Origin: Buddleja alternifolia
Lineage: Eukaryota; Streptophyta; Magnoliopsida; Lamiales; Scrophulariaceae
Reading direction: 5' to 3'
Assembly: GCA_019426215.1 (NCBI GenBank)
Contig: CM033394.1
Location: forward strand, 47,614,423-47,678,422
DNA length: 64,000 nt
This document shows, one piece after another, positions 21,814 through 34,749 of the stretch. Made by a program: the position numbers and the translations under genes. Each line of letters opens with the position of its first letter. Positions within the stretch are counted from its first letter, which is position 1. A model generated the notes under the pieces. The model worked only from the letters and a program-made list of their open reading frames with translations, was not told where the DNA came from and did no database searches.

Positions 21814-21820
21814 TATAAAA
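21814..21820 (+). promoter_or_regulatory. Candidate TATA box of MENG2
   Basis: TATAAAA 48 bp before the ATG at 21868. The corresponding DNA of MENG1 and MENG3 has no equivalent. The short distance leaves room for a leader of only about 20 bp, so this is a weak call. Confidence 0.4.
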
Positions 21821-21867
21821 AGGCAAATAAATATTATTAGCAATAATTGGAAAATTCCAAAAATAAA

Positions 21868-24800
21868 ATGGCTGCTCTTCAGTTCACTCTTCCCTCCATA
21901 ACCGGCGGGCGGTTCCGAACCCAACTCCGGTCAATCCGACAACCGGTTCGATGCGTAGCTGAACGCAAAGTCTTTTTTAGACGCATAGGCCCGGTCTATG
22001 ATAACGTGCGCACCTCCTCCGCCCTCAAGTGTCTATTTTTATCCGTGTATCGTGTGTGGTTCCCGACCCATACACAGCTGTAAGAAACAGATAGACATAA
22101 ATTACACGCTCGGACTATTCGTCTCGGTCCGGCATAGAACCCATACAAAATTGTGAGAAATAGATAGACTTAAATTACACGCTCGGACTTATCGTCTCGG
22201 TCCGGCATAGAATTACTCTCTTAATCTTCACAGATACAATATGTCTCCTTTAACTTGATCATTCATTATCTTTTTTTGTTTTTGTTTTTTGATTTTGCAG
22301 CTGAATGATTTGTTTAGTTTGGGGAGTCATAGAGTATGGAAGAGGATGGCTGTTTCTTGGAGCGGGTATATTTTCTTTTTTTTTATATATGTTCTTGTCA
22401 TATGTAATATACATACATTGCAAAAAAAAAACATTTTTGGCCTTTTTTTAAAAAAAATATTTGCGTATTTAACGTTATTTCTAGCAATTTTTGTGAAGTG
22501 AAAATTCAGTTTTTTTTTTTAAAGGTAAGTAAGAATTGAGCTCTTAGATTTGTAAAACAGAGCAAAAGAAGGAGATACTGTGTTGGATGTGTGTTGTGGA
22601 AGTGGGGATTTGACTTTTCTGTTGTCGGAGAAAGTTGGAATCAATGGCAAGGTTATCTTCAATCTTCTTTTATTTTGTAACAACTCGATCCGATAACATA
22701 TACGGTGGTGAAATCTATTATTTTCCGAGTTTATATATATTGCTGACAACATCCAATAATATTGGATTATTTATCGATTCAACACACCAGTGATAATATC
22801 GGATAATATCAGGTATCTCGAATTTTGTTTCTAATAATGAAGTATCCACACTTATTTTCTATAAATATGCTTTATAATAGGGGAAAAAGTATTTTCGACC
22901 CTGCCTATATCGGCCGGAGCAATTTGGTACATAATCTATTAAATTTTCACCCGAGTACTCAACCTCTGCAAATTGTGACAAGTAAGTTCGTCGGAGGAAT
23001 AATTTGAAATATTCCCTCCAAAAAATTTGTCACGTGCTTTAGGTATAACCTAGATTGTGTACTAAAGTGCACATATTATGTAATATATAAGTAGTCGGAT
23101 GCACAAAATGTCATAGGATAGGATGCAAAGTGCACATATCATGCAATGTATAGGTAGTCGGGTGCACAATCTAAGTTCAATTATTCCTCCTATGGACTTA
23201 CTTGGCACAATTTACAAAAAATGTGTATTAAAATGCTCCGACCGACATAGATTGTGGTTGAAAATGCTTTTTACCCTTTATAACATGGTTTAGTACATGT
23301 ATTTATTAATACATATGCAATGAATGTTTTTGGTATAATGATAATCATGACTGAATTACAGATTTTCGTCAATAATTAAGGTTTTTTCTTTCTCAACTTT
23401 TTCGGGTGGCAATTACTTAGGTGATTGCTCTTGATTACTTAAAGGAGCAATTACAGATTGCTCAATCTCGCCAGCTTGAGCAACCAAAGTCCTGCTACAA
23501 GAACATCGAGTAAGAATAATATTTCACCCTTGATGAGCCATAGATTATGCATTTAAATTACCAAATCTTCCAATAAATGAACCCCTGAATTATATTTTTA
23601 TATTTATAGTATTTACGCGTCTTTTATAGGTGGATTGAAGGAGATGCAATAGAATTACCATTCTCTGACTCCTCTTTTGATGCTGCTACAATGGGATTTG
23701 GTTTAAGACATATTGTGGATAGGAAAAAAGCTTTAGAGGAGATGTTGCGAGTTCTAAAACCGGGTTCAAAAGTATCGTTTCTCGACTTCAACAAAAGCAC
23801 TTCCCCGTTAACCTCTACGATTCAGGTACGCATGAGCTTTAGAAATATATGATTCGACGTTTCGATTCTTGTGTTTCTAGTCTAGACAATTGTAATGGAT
23901 CAAGTGTTAGTGTTACTTATTCCTTTCTCGACTTGAAGTGATGTGTTACCGTACTATGAGGTGTTAGAAGCGAATCAAATAATAATAACAGTGAAATCAA
24001 ACACACAAAAGACAGACTGCATAGGTGAAAGATTGCCTACGTACACGGCCTCATTAGAAAATCTTATATATATTCGAGTTACATATTATAAGAGTCATGA
24101 TCATTTATTTATAATTGGTCTAGGGGTAAGCCTATTAGTTAAATACGGGATGACAAAAAATCGCCATCTAATACATACGAGCATATTACAAAATTTGGTT
24201 AAAAGTTACGTACGCTACATTCAACGTCTAAAAACAACAGGAACATGGAACAAATGGATGTACTGACGTACAAGTAAAATATGCATACAAATGACTTTTT
24301 GGAGTAAAAATATGGTCTATTTTTATATTATTTTGTAAGGTATATTGTATTTACATTTAATCTATAAAATAAAAAAAATGTATGAGTTACTATTTGACAA
24401 TAAATAATATCTTGGATATTATTAGCTGTCCAATCTTTTAATTGTATATTATTCAATTAACACTTGTAATAATTTTAATGTAACTTCCAAGTTTTAAATA
24501 ATTTCCTTTTTGCCTAAAAAGAGTATTATACGCCAAGCATAACACGTGATACGTAAAGTACGTGTACTAAATGGTTCAATGCAAAAGTACTAGTATTATC
24601 TGTTAAGTTCTAAATGCATACGAGAAACAAAAGCATCTTTCCACTATGTGTACCTACATGTAATATATATACACGTATAACATACATCAAACGTAACAAC
24701 TATTGTAGAATAAGCAGAAAACTCCCTTAAATTTTGTGTTCCTTGTAGCTAAGCAACTACAAGAAATATATCTATAAGCTATATCTATATGTTTGTTTCT

Positions 24801-25582
24801 CCAGGATTGGTTGATTGACTATGTATTTGTTCCTGTGGCTAGTGGATATGGCCTTGCAAGTGAGTACCGATTCTTGAAGACCACAGTCAAGGAATATCTC
24901 ACAGGTTTTTGTTCTCTTTTTTCCTTTAGCTAGACAATCTACTATTAATACTGCTTATATATATATATATACCAAAGTAAGGAAAATTCTTGCATACGCC
25001 AGGTGTGGGCCTAGTTGCACGGACCAAGATGCAACAAAAAATAATAAGAAACATTTAACTTGTTTTTATATTGAATAAATATTTTTTTATTATTTTTATT
25101 GTATCTTGGTCCATGCAATTGGGCCCTACACCGGGTGTATACAAGAATTTTTCCAAAAGAAAATGTTAGGAACAAGCACACAACATATGAAAATTGAAAG
25201 TAAAATCAAACAGTCACACAAAGTCACGTGGTTACACAAAGAATTGCTACGTGAATCTTATAATTAAGTTTCAAGAATAGAAATACCTCTCGTTTAAATG
25301 ATTTTTTTTTTTTTTGCATAATACGTAATTAATATAAAACCGGGTTTTCAATAAGCAATGATTAGAAATAATTTATAAATTACTCTTACCAATTTATCTT
25401 CACTTAGGAGGGAAAGACATATATATTTGATGGGCATTTGAAGCTTCAATTTAACATGAAATCCATATGTTAATTGTGCAGGAAATGAATTGGAGAAGCT
25501 AGCTTTAGAAGCAGGGTTTTTCGAGGCCAAATTTTTTGAGATTGGTCATGGATTCATGGGAAATTTGGTTGCCACCCGTTAG
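21868..25582 (+). CDS. MENG: 2-phytyl-1,4-naphthoquinone methyltransferase, copy 2
   Basis: Exons: 21868-22005, 22301-22365, 22561-22651, 23421-23509, 23630-23825, 24805-24904, 25482-25582. Total 780 bp, 259 residues, all phases consistent and no stop. SAM motif VLDVCCGSGD at residues 75-84, followed by VIALDYLKEQ, IEGDAIELPF and GFMGNLVATR. It is the most diverged copy: FGLRHIVDR and DWLIDYVFVPVASGYGL where copies 1 and 3 read YGLRNVVDR and DWMIDSVVVPVASGYGL. Introns 3, 5 and 6 are larger than in the others; introns 3 and 6 hold MITEs. The intron 1 donor is GTGCGC. It probably has the same plastid reaction; a shifted role cannot be judged from sequence. Confidence 0.92.
22083..22211. repeat. 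Direct repeat in MENG2 intron 1
   Basis: Two copies of about 60 bp (22083-22143 and 22149-22211) share AATTACACGCTCGGACT and GTCTCGGTCCGGCATAGAA. They resemble half of the MITE at 13835-13983 in wording (CTCGGTCC, CATAGAATTACAC), so they may be MITE ends. Confidence 0.6.
22880..23276. mobile_element. Mutator-like MITE in MENG2 intron 3
   Basis: 397 bp with inverted ends GGGGAAAAAGTATTTTCGAC and, inverted, GGGTAAAAAGCATTTTCAAC. The flanking 9-mers TTTATAATA (22871-22879) and TTTATAACA (23277-23285) match at 8 of 9. Inside, two diverged direct repeats carry AGTGCACATAT and TAGTCGG. Confidence 0.8.
24981..25154. mobile_element. Hairpin MITE in MENG2 intron 6
   Basis: 174 bp; the ends GGAAAATTCTTGCATACGCC and, inverted, GGAAAAATTCTTGTATACAC pair over about 65 bp, giving a long hairpin. 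The flanks are A-rich and only partly match, so the target duplication is uncertain. Confidence 0.72.
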
Positions 25583-26416
25583 ATAAAAAAAGAAAAATGA
25601 TTTCATATAGTTGTGCTAAAGTAATACACCTTATTTGGTTAAATGCATGATCCAATTTGGAATTTCTTATGGATGCTCTAGAGATTCTAAATTTCAAGTG
25701 AATCACAATTATTTATGTATTGGAGCAAATGTAAATTTAATTCGTATGCAAATATGTATATAATTATATCGAGAAACATTTTCATCACGATTCACCGTTT
25801 TTCTCTCATTACCTTGATTTTTCAGGGCCATTTTGTTTATCGCTTTTTTTATGTTCAGTATTTTATTAAGGATTTGAAACTCAGTACTAGAAGGAAAGAT
25901 GTTATTTTTTGTGAAAAAAAAAATTCCGAATAACTTCAATACTAGGGAATATCAAATTTGTCGTATAAATCTTGAGAAATATTGTTCAAATTAGTTTGAA
26001 TTTTAATCGATCTTCAAAGTTCAAACATTGAGTTTTAAAGGTTAATCGAGCAACTCTCAAACCAAATTTAATCAGATCTTACACATATTTGCATCACTTC
26101 AACTAATTGAATTGAGCTCAAGCCGTGCTTCATCGCTTATTGAAACATGAAAATATGTTCAATCTTGTTTATCATATTAAATGAATCGAACTCAAACGAA
26201 CTTTTAAGTACTGATCTCGGGTCAAATAACTTGACTTATTAATAATGCCAAAATTAAGAACTCTATGGTCTATTTTGACACCAAACCCCACTCTTCAAGG
26301 ACCATAATTAATTTTCTTTTGCCCAATACAAAATTACTTGCTCCACGTCACTTCCCCCAAATGTTCATATTAAATCCAATGAAAATGGAGGGGTTTTAGC
26401 AAAAACGGAAAATTGA
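25583..26416. other. Spacer between MENG2 and MENG3
   Basis: The first 450 bp are AT-rich with no feature recognised. From about 26100 the DNA resembles 5700-5931, and from 26255 it is near-identical to the MENG1 upstream region without its MITE. No gene seen. Confidence 0.55.
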
Positions 26417-26583
26417 ATGGCTGCACTTCAATTCACTCCTCCACCCATCGCCGGCGGGCGGTGCCGGCCGAGATTCAGGTCAACACGGCGGCCGGTTCAG
26501 TGCACATCTGAACGGCAAGCACTTTTTAACCGCATTGCTCCGGTCTATGATAACGTAAGCACCTACATGCTTTATGCTTTATC

Positions 26584-26618
<35 letters not shown>

Positions 26619-29078
26619 TGTTCATAATTTTATTTTTTTCTGTATATTTTTTGCAGCTGAATGATTTGTTGAGTTTGGGGAGGCATAGAGTATGGAAGAG
26701 GATGGCTGTTTCATGGAGCGGGTATTATTTTTCTGTTCCTTTTACATATTAATAAAAATTGCATTTTTTTATTTTATTTCAAGCTTATAAATATACTATT
26801 TTGTTGCTGTATTTTAAGGTTTTATGCTATGCTGTACGGATACTACTAAAGTTGACCCTTGCAAAATCGTACCCGTATCCGATACAAAATCTCTCGGATA
26901 CTGTGTCCCGCCTTTTTTTAAGTTTCCAAAAATAAAAAGATAAGATAATATTCCGTCGATGCAAAATTTGAAGTATCTAACACCTACTCGATAACGGGGA
27001 GAGTAGTTTTCAATATTATACAATATTTTTTTGGGTTAAAATAGGAAAGTAGATAATATTATCGGTGTCTTGTTAAAACTTAGAACATAAAAGTTAGACA
27101 AATGACAAGGAAATTCAAAGAACTAGACAAAATTTTATTTATGTCAATAAATCTATTGAATTAATTTTAGTTTTTATATTATACTTGCATATACATACTA
27201 GTATCCTCAACGTATCGTATCCTTAAAGTTTGAGATTTATTGTATTTCGTATCCGTGTATCATAGGTTTTGTCATGAGAGGTTTGCGTTTTCTCGTCTTG
27301 TTGTGTATGCGTGTGGTTAAAGATTGAATTTTTGGTTCATCAGTTAAGGAACTAAAGAATCTCTAACAAGAAAGTCAAAATTTGTATATGAGAAAAATCA
27401 ATGTTACTTGATCAATCTAAATATTGCTTTTTTTTTGGTGGGTTTTATTCCATTTTTGATCATTGAAAGGAACTCTATTTGCTGTCTAAATAATATAATT
27501 GGTTGTGTTGCGAAGTGAGTATTCGAATAATTTAGGAAATTAAACTTTGATGCTTGATTTTGTACAACAGAGCTAAAGAGGGAGATACGGTGTTGGATGT
27601 GTGTTGTGGAAGTGGGGATTTAGCTTTTCTGTTGTCCCAAAAAGTTGGTATCAACGGCAAGGTTATCTTCGATCTTCTTCTTCTTCTTCATTCTGTAACA
27701 ACATTTTCTTTATTCTAATAATGTTCGTTCTCAATGAACCACATGTTTTCTAAGGATACCAAATTTACAATTCACTATTTGCGGTTCCTATATTTTCTTT
27801 GTTTTGTGTTCACTTTTGTGGTGGCAATTGCATAGGTGATTGCTCTTGATTTCTCAACCGAGCAATTACAAATCGCTGCATCTCGCCAGCATGAGCGAAC
27901 AAAGGCCTGCTTCAAGAACATTGAGTAAGCAAGCTAATTTATTTCAAACTGTGAAGTTTTATGTAATAGTATTTTATGCCATCATGTGAAACTGATATAG
28001 TTTGACATGGTATAGGTGGATTGAAGGAGACGCAATTGATTTACCATTCTCTGACTCGTCTTTTAATGCTGCTACAATTGGCTATGGATTAAGAAATGTA
28101 GTGGATAGGAAGAAAGCTCTGGAGCAGATGTTTCGAGTTTTAAAACCGGGTTCGAAATTGTCTGTCCTTGACTTCAACAAAAGCAGTAGCCCGTTAACCT
28201 CTTCAATTCAGGTATGTGTAAGTTATATAAACTTGATAGTTTGACGTTGCAATTCCTTTGTTCTTAGTTTAGGCCATTATAAATCCATCTTCTGTACCAA
28301 TATAAATATTTGGATTTACAGATTCGCAAGAAATATCTGTAAGCTATATCTATGTATTTACTTTTCCAGGATTGGATGATTGACTCTGTAGTAGTTCCTG
28401 TTGCAAGTGGGTATGGCCTTGCAAGCGAGTACCAATACTTGAAGAACTCAATTAAGGAATATCTGACAGGTTTTCATTCTCTTTCTTCTCTCTCTCTGTA
28501 TGTGTGTGACTGTGTGTCACACACACATGAAATATATCTTTGTTGGGAAAGAGTCTACTTTTTCTGCCTAATAAGAACTGGAAACGAATTAACGAACTAA
28601 TATATCTGTTTTAGCTCCAAAGTTGGCATATTCTTTCGTACATGCATTTGAGAGATTTTACTTTTAGCGAATTTTCCCTGCTGGTCCCACACCACATGTA
28701 TTGCACACAGTAAGTTTCATGAATAGGAGTTAACTTTCATTTGATCATTTTCGGATAATATCTAACTAATAAACAACCACGTCTATAATAAGCAATCATA
28801 GGGAAGAAATTGATCTATTAGTTTATCGGGTCATTCTTAGGAGGTTCTGGACTCAGAATCCAATCACAATGACAATCATCCTTGTGATGGAACTTACGTG
28901 GGTCCCGCATACATTGATGACCGATTGATCGTGTTTTATACCTTCTATTAAAAATGACTGTACGTGTTCTAATGCAGGAAAAGAGCTGGAGAATCTAGCT
29001 TTAGAAGTTGGATTTTCTGAGGCCAAATTTTTCGAGATTGAGGCTGGATTCATGGGAAATCTGGTAGCTACCCGTTAA
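26417..29078 (+). CDS. MENG: 2-phytyl-1,4-naphthoquinone methyltransferase, copy 3
   Basis: Exons: 26417-26554, 26657-26721, 27571-27661, 27836-27924, 28016-28211, 28370-28469, 28978-29078. Total 780 bp, 259 residues, no stop and consistent phases. SAM motif VLDVCCGSGD at 75-84; IEWIEGDAIDLPF, YGLRNVVDRKKALEQM, EYLTGKELENLALE and GFMGNLVATR follow. It is nearly identical to copy 1 in exons, most introns and flanks, so the two are a recent duplicate pair. Its intron 1 donor GTAAGC is the only one of the three near consensus. Intron 2 has a Mutator-like insertion of its own. It is followed tail-to-tail by CRK A. Confidence 0.93.
26826..27263. mobile_element. Probable Mutator-like MITE in MENG3 intron 2
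   Basis: A 438-bp segment absent from MENG1 intron 2. Short inverted ends share ACGGATAC (ATGCTGTACGGATAC against ATGATACACGGATAC). Flanking 9-mers AGGTTTTAT and AGGTTTTGT match at 8 of 9. The inverted repeat is short, so the class is less certain than for the others. Confidence 0.6.
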
Positions 29079-29834
29079 ATACGTTTCTTGCCCCAATCTG
29101 CACAATTACAGTCTCATATATGCCACTTTTCAGCGAGTCAGGTACTTTTTTTACAGTGCTTTTTTTCTCCCATCAGATTCCATACTCCATCTTAGCACAT
29201 GTAATTAACACATTAGCTCAAAGCATGGATATAATATCCCAAGAAGCTCTATTTGGCAGTAAATGTCATTTAAATAGGAATCTGATCATCAAGATCTTGT
29301 TACTTATAATGTGACTTTATAATAGTGTTTGGATTAGAACTGAAATCTGAATAAGGATTTTTTTTCAATTTTCTTAATATTATTTTCTGTGTAAAAAATA
29401 GTAAAATGAAGCTATATGCAAGTCATTTGACAAAAATGACCTATTTCTCTGTACATTAATTATATTAAACTTCATTTACACATACATAAACCAAAGACAT
29501 ATAAACATTGCACATATTAATTCTTCTGCAGCTCTATTACCAGTTCGGATCCTTTGTTACGAAATGGTGTTCCGTCTCGTATTCACTTCACACATGCACG
29601 ACAAGCGTATAAATAGTTCCTTAAATATAAACTCGATATGGGTCAGATACAGTTGCCGTGTGGGTGCATTATGGAATACGAGATGAAATACCATTTTGAA
29701 ATAAAAAATCTCAAATGCTGTATACCACCTGTTCAACCAAGCAATATGCAAAGCAGATGCCTCTTTGGATGCTATGCTTCCGTTGTAGAATAAATGATAA
29801 GCCAGAAATATAAGCATATAAGCCTTCTTTAATG
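29079..29834. other. MENG3/CRK A tail-to-tail spacer
   Basis: Paralogous to 16887-18354 without the hAT-like insertion (empty site CCTATTTC at 29440-29447). Holds both 3' UTRs. No further gene. Confidence 0.7.
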
Positions 29835-32800
29835 TCACCTAGGATAGAAAATACTCTCTGAAATATCACCAACTGAAGCAGCATAGCTATGCTCGTGGGG
29901 CCATAACGGGTTTTCACTCGTGTCGTTAAATTCCATGGTAAACTCATCCATGAAAGGGGGTCTGGTTGGTGCAGGGAGTTGTTCTTTCTTTACTAACATC
30001 TCTAGCACCTTGGACATAAATGGTCTTAATGAAGGGATTTCTTGGATGCACAAGAGCCCCACGTGAACCACTCGTAAAATCTCGTTTTTAATGTTGATGT
30101 TGTGGTAACTATGTAGCATTAGGTTCGGGTCGAAGAGCTCTTCCACCGTTCCTTGTTGGAAATGCTTCCATGCCTGATTGATTAAAAATAATTGAACAAT
30201 TACAAAATATTTGAAGGTTTTGTTGATTAATAGAATCACATATCTACAAAAGCTTTTAGAACTTACAGTGGTTATTAAACTATCTGTGTACTCTATTGTT
30301 TTACTTTTGTTGTCCTCTTTACTTCTGTTGTTCTGTCTACCTGTGACGATTTCCAACAAAAGCACACCAAAGCTATAAACATCTGCTTTTTCTGTCAACT
30401 GGCCATGGGCTAGGTATTCTGGAGCCATATATCCCCTGCATTTTTGTAAAGTCAAGAAATTTATCGAATCAAGTTTGGCTCAGATTTGTATTCGAGGTTT
30501 ATTGGGAGAATTGACTCTTGAGATTTTGCTTATTTAGGTACTACTCAAGTGGGATCATGAACCATTCAAATTATACATTGCCATTTTTTCTGCAAATTAG
30601 TTACACGTTGTGATGTCAACATTTCACTTTATAACATTATATTCCCATCGATAGGCTCACAACTTTATTTGGGTACCGACATGAAATTTTCGAGGAGAAC
30701 TAGTAAAACTAGACTATTGGGGTTGTGAACCGTTAAATTACCCATTGCGACTTTTCCTAGAAATTGATTATATATTGTGATGTCAGTATTTCACTTTATG
30801 AATTCATCATGTTCTCATCCAAAGGCTCACAAAAATTTAATTTCCAGGAGAAATAGTAAAGCTAGACCATCAAAACTTTCTTTTTTAGTTACTGAGGAAA
30901 AGGTACGAGACTAATATACTCACAATGTTCCGGCTATGGCTGTGCTAATATGACTTTTATCTTCTTGAAAAGACCTCGCCAACCCAAAATCAGCAATTTT
31001 AGCACGGAATCTCGAGTCCAAGAGGATATTGCTTGCTTTTATGTCTCGGTGAATAATTCGTATTTTTGTGTTTTCGTGGAGGTAAACCAAACCCTCTGCT
31101 GTTCCTATAATTATCTCAAATCTCTTCTGCCAGTTTAATGCTTTACCTTCCTTCGAATCTGTAAACCATTGGGCAAATTTTACGCTTAGTTATACTACAA
31201 CCTCAAAAGAATCTAAACAATGGTTCCAATGCTAAACCGGGAACTTAGTACTCACCAAAGATGAAGCCATCTAGACTCTTGTTTGGCAAAAACTCATAAA
31301 CAAGAAGACTTTCGGGTCCCGAGCAACTGCACCCCAACAATCTGACTAGATTCTTGTGCTCGATGCTGCTAATAATGTTAACCTCATTATAGAAATCTCC
31401 TGCTCTATTTTTGTTGTTAACGAAAAGCCTCTTTACAGCAATCTCCCTTCCATCTCTCAGAACTCCCTGCCGTATGATAAAAGTTTCCATTTTTAGACAT
31501 CCATGTTCACATTAAATAGTTCTTTGGCGTTACAAGATTGGATATTGTACCTTATATACGGTGCCGAATCCGCCATGACCAAGCTTGTTGGCTTCATCAA
31601 AAGAACCAGTGGCTTTCTCAAGGGTGGCATATTTGAAGTTCAAGCTGCTATCATGAAGGATTTTCACGAATTTCCGTACATCACCTGAAATTCGGAAAAA
31701 ATTAACATGACATAAAAAAATGAGTTAGCCACAAAATTTTTAACTCTACAAATGACATCTCCAAGTGAGTCTTGGAGAGTCCTGAAACAATCATAAGTAT
31801 TCAAGTAATTGTGATTGTGTTGGGACTTCAAGTCCCATGAGATGACTTTTCCAGTTAGTTAACCTTCTACCTTTTCTTTTATTTTGAATGATTCGTTGCT
31901 TCCAGATATAAACTCCAATGACGGCTCCAATTATCAGTACAGATGTTGCACTAGCAGCTGCTATTCCAATAACTATTACTCTCCCTACAGCAGTAATAAA
32001 ACAAAAAGAGTTCATAATCTGTCTAGAATTAATATAAGAATAGTGTCTTCATCTCAGTGCAGAACTTAGTAATGTGCATCAAGCTTCTTGAGGTGGGTAA
32101 ATTTGGCTTTAGTTAGCAACAAATAGAGGAAAGCAATACAAGAAATCTACAATTTTTTTTCAAAAAAATATGAGGCAAAGAAAGTACCGAACTACGTAAC
32201 TATCTTCTTTGTATGACATAGATGACGGTATTTACTATCCTACGACAAGCCAGTCACTACAACCTCACCAAAATGCCAGCGGCCTTGAAACCCTTCACAA
32301 GAGAGGTGACTAGTTCATCGATGGAAATGCTTCTATAGACCTGGTGTGAACACCGAATATTTTACATTAGGTATTCACCACAAAAGGGTGCATAAAAGCA
32401 TTTCCTTCACGGGTTAGTACTGCAAGCGAGTACGAACGGTGAGTTCCTTTATTGGAAGTAATGGACCAGAAGTAGACCTCTTGATGGTGAAATCTATAAT
32501 AATTTATGAGAAGAAAACTGAAGGAAAGGGCAGTATTACCTCTTGAACTCCCATTTCCAGGTATAGGATTAAGGAAATTGACATCGGAGTACCTCATGAA
32601 GCACCCTGTGTTCAAAGCCCGGCCCTCGGATGAAGGCAAGCACCGTGATATCGATGCAGATGCATTCTCCAAACAAGCTCTACACGAACTAACATTTATC
32701 GACCTCCAGCAGTTAGCCAAAACATAAGCCGGGTTGTTTGCAGCATGAGTAACCGCCACCCGGGCCCGTGCATACCCGTTGTTGTTTGGCGCAGCTGAAA

Positions 32801-33296
32801 CTGCTTGTGATATAGCCCGCCTTGCTGATTCCTGGAAAGCTGAATCGTTTCGGGTTATATTCCCGCAAATAGCATGGTCGTTTGGTCCCGTGTACTCTTG
32901 AAAGAAACTATAATTCTCGCCCCGCATAAAGCATCCGTCGAGGTAAATCCTCCCTGAAGTCCCGGGATAGCACTGAGGAAGAATAGTACGGCCTTGAGAA
33001 AAACACAATACGCAATCGACTAAAGAGAGATCGCCGTAGCATTGAGCTAAACCGTAATGAGCATCGGGCCCTGAGCCCGTGACAGCTATGCCGAAGCCCG
33101 AAGTTTGCACTTGGCCAAGTATGGTATCCATGTTGGTAGCAAAGTTTCGCGTGAAAACGGAGAAATTGTGCTCAGGATTGGTTCCACAACTAAATTCAAC
33201 AGTTTGACTTCTTGGATCTGCAAATAATACATCTGGTAATAGCAGAATCACCAGAGCAATGAAGGTGACAGATAGAACAAGAATTGCTCTCTTCAT
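29835..33296 (-). CDS. Cysteine-rich receptor-like kinase (CRK), copy A
   Basis: Plasma-membrane Ser/Thr receptor kinase of the DUF26 family. Exons (minus): 33296-32540, 31984-31871, 31684-31551, 31466-31256, 31158-30924, 30435-30267, 30173-29835. Total 1959 bp, 652 residues, all phases consistent. Signal peptide about 1-26; two DUF26 domains with C-x8-C-x2-C at 86/95/98 and 196/205/208; one membrane helix about 254-276. Kinase: glycine loop GHGGFG 326-331, Lys347, HRDIKASN with Asp444 (an RD kinase), DFG 462-464, APE 488-490. The start is set by the Met before the signal peptide; an upstream in-frame stretch has no role. The family acts in stress and immune signalling; the ligand is unknown. 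Intact by sequence. Confidence 0.94.
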
Positions 33297-33806
33297 TATG
33301 ATTTGCTTTGTCTTCTCAATTTTCTGATAAAAGAGAGAGAAATTAAGGTTCTTTCTGACAAAACTGAAAATAATTAAAAAAAGAAAAATACATGAACCCA
33401 ACAGAAAATACAAATATTAAAGTAATGTGCACAATCAGGAAAATAATTCTCTCTTTTTTTTTTTTTTTCTGATACTATCATATGCAATACTTCAAATTCC
33501 AGTTTAATTTCCAAAAATAAAATCAGTAAAAGAAAATACTAAGATAGAAAGATGTTCTTGTCTGATAGACTTGTTCTGTATGGATTAATTTTATATCTTA
33601 GTTTTGGGACTATATATTATCAGTTTTTTGATAGGTTTTGTACCCTTTTTTCTCGTATTTTGAATTCTTTTCTCCTCGTTCGAGCCCGTTTATATGGAAC
33701 TATATAAACCCGCATGCCAATTTTTCTGTGTTTTTGAGCTTTACTTACTTTAGTATTTTTGTATAATAACAAAACCAGAGCTGTTGCTCACAAGATCAAA
33801 TGATAC

Positions 33807-33830
33807 TAATAATAATAATAATAATAATAA
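33807..33830. repeat. TAA microsatellite, about 8 units
   Basis: Short counterpart of the about 25-unit tract at 59718-59792 in the duplicated segment. Confidence 0.9.
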
Positions 33831-34256
33831 AAATGAATAAAGTTCGAATTCTTACCTCTTTCACTTTACATAGCACCCGAATTTCGAAGTTTTCTTCGAT
33901 AAATAATGGCGACCTTTGAGGTAAAGAAGATAAGAAGAGAGAGCGAGAAGGAAAGTGAGCTGATATCAATAAGAGCTGTAATGATTTGAGGTTAGAAATA
34001 TTATAGATTTTTCCGTGCCTGAGAAGTAAGTATGAACAAAATGTGTGAAATTTGAACAGGTTTACATATTTTTCAAACGTTGAAAGAATGAGGACGACTT
34101 TAAACACACCACTCAGGTTGTTTTTATTGGACAGACAGACTTCTTCAACTTTGGCACTTCTTTGTATTACTGTTAGCCTTATTCTGTGAAGCCCCCCACC
34201 TGATAGCGATCCCTAAAATTATTAGAAAAGAAAGTGATTTATAAACAAATGCTTAT

Positions 34257-34749
34257 TAGGCTATGTTCGGATGAATTTTTATTTTATTTTCAATCGTCAT
34301 CTCTTATAACGTACAGGAAAATGAGTTTTTTATTTTTTGTGTGAAAATGACTGCATGTTTGGTTGTGTTTCTGAAAATAATTGGAATTGATGATTTGATG
34401 ATGTGTGAAATTATTGATTGAGTTAGTTAAAAGTAATGATTTTGTATATAATATAGATATAAAAAATAGATAGTTTTACATTGATTATAAAAATGATAAA
34501 AATTGACCAAAAAAAAAAGCACTAAAAACACTCAAAATAGGTCTTAAAATGTGCACAGGCATATGAAGGTTAATACTATGTATTTTATTTTACTATAACA
34601 CCACAATTGTTGTAGAAGAAATGGATTTTTGTGAAAGAAAGAAAAAGGCGAGTGTGAATTGGTAAAATAAAAAGTAATTACTGGAGAATAGTGTAAACTG
34701 TGTATTTTCATTTTAAGTTGATTCGAAAACACAAACAAACATAACCTTA
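34257..34749. mobile_element. Possible hAT-like MITE
   Basis: Ends TAGGCTATGTTCGG and, inverted, TAAGGTTATGTTTGTTTG are similar. The same element is present in the duplicated segment at about 60216-60707, so it predates that duplication. No clear target duplication, hence low confidence. Confidence 0.38.
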
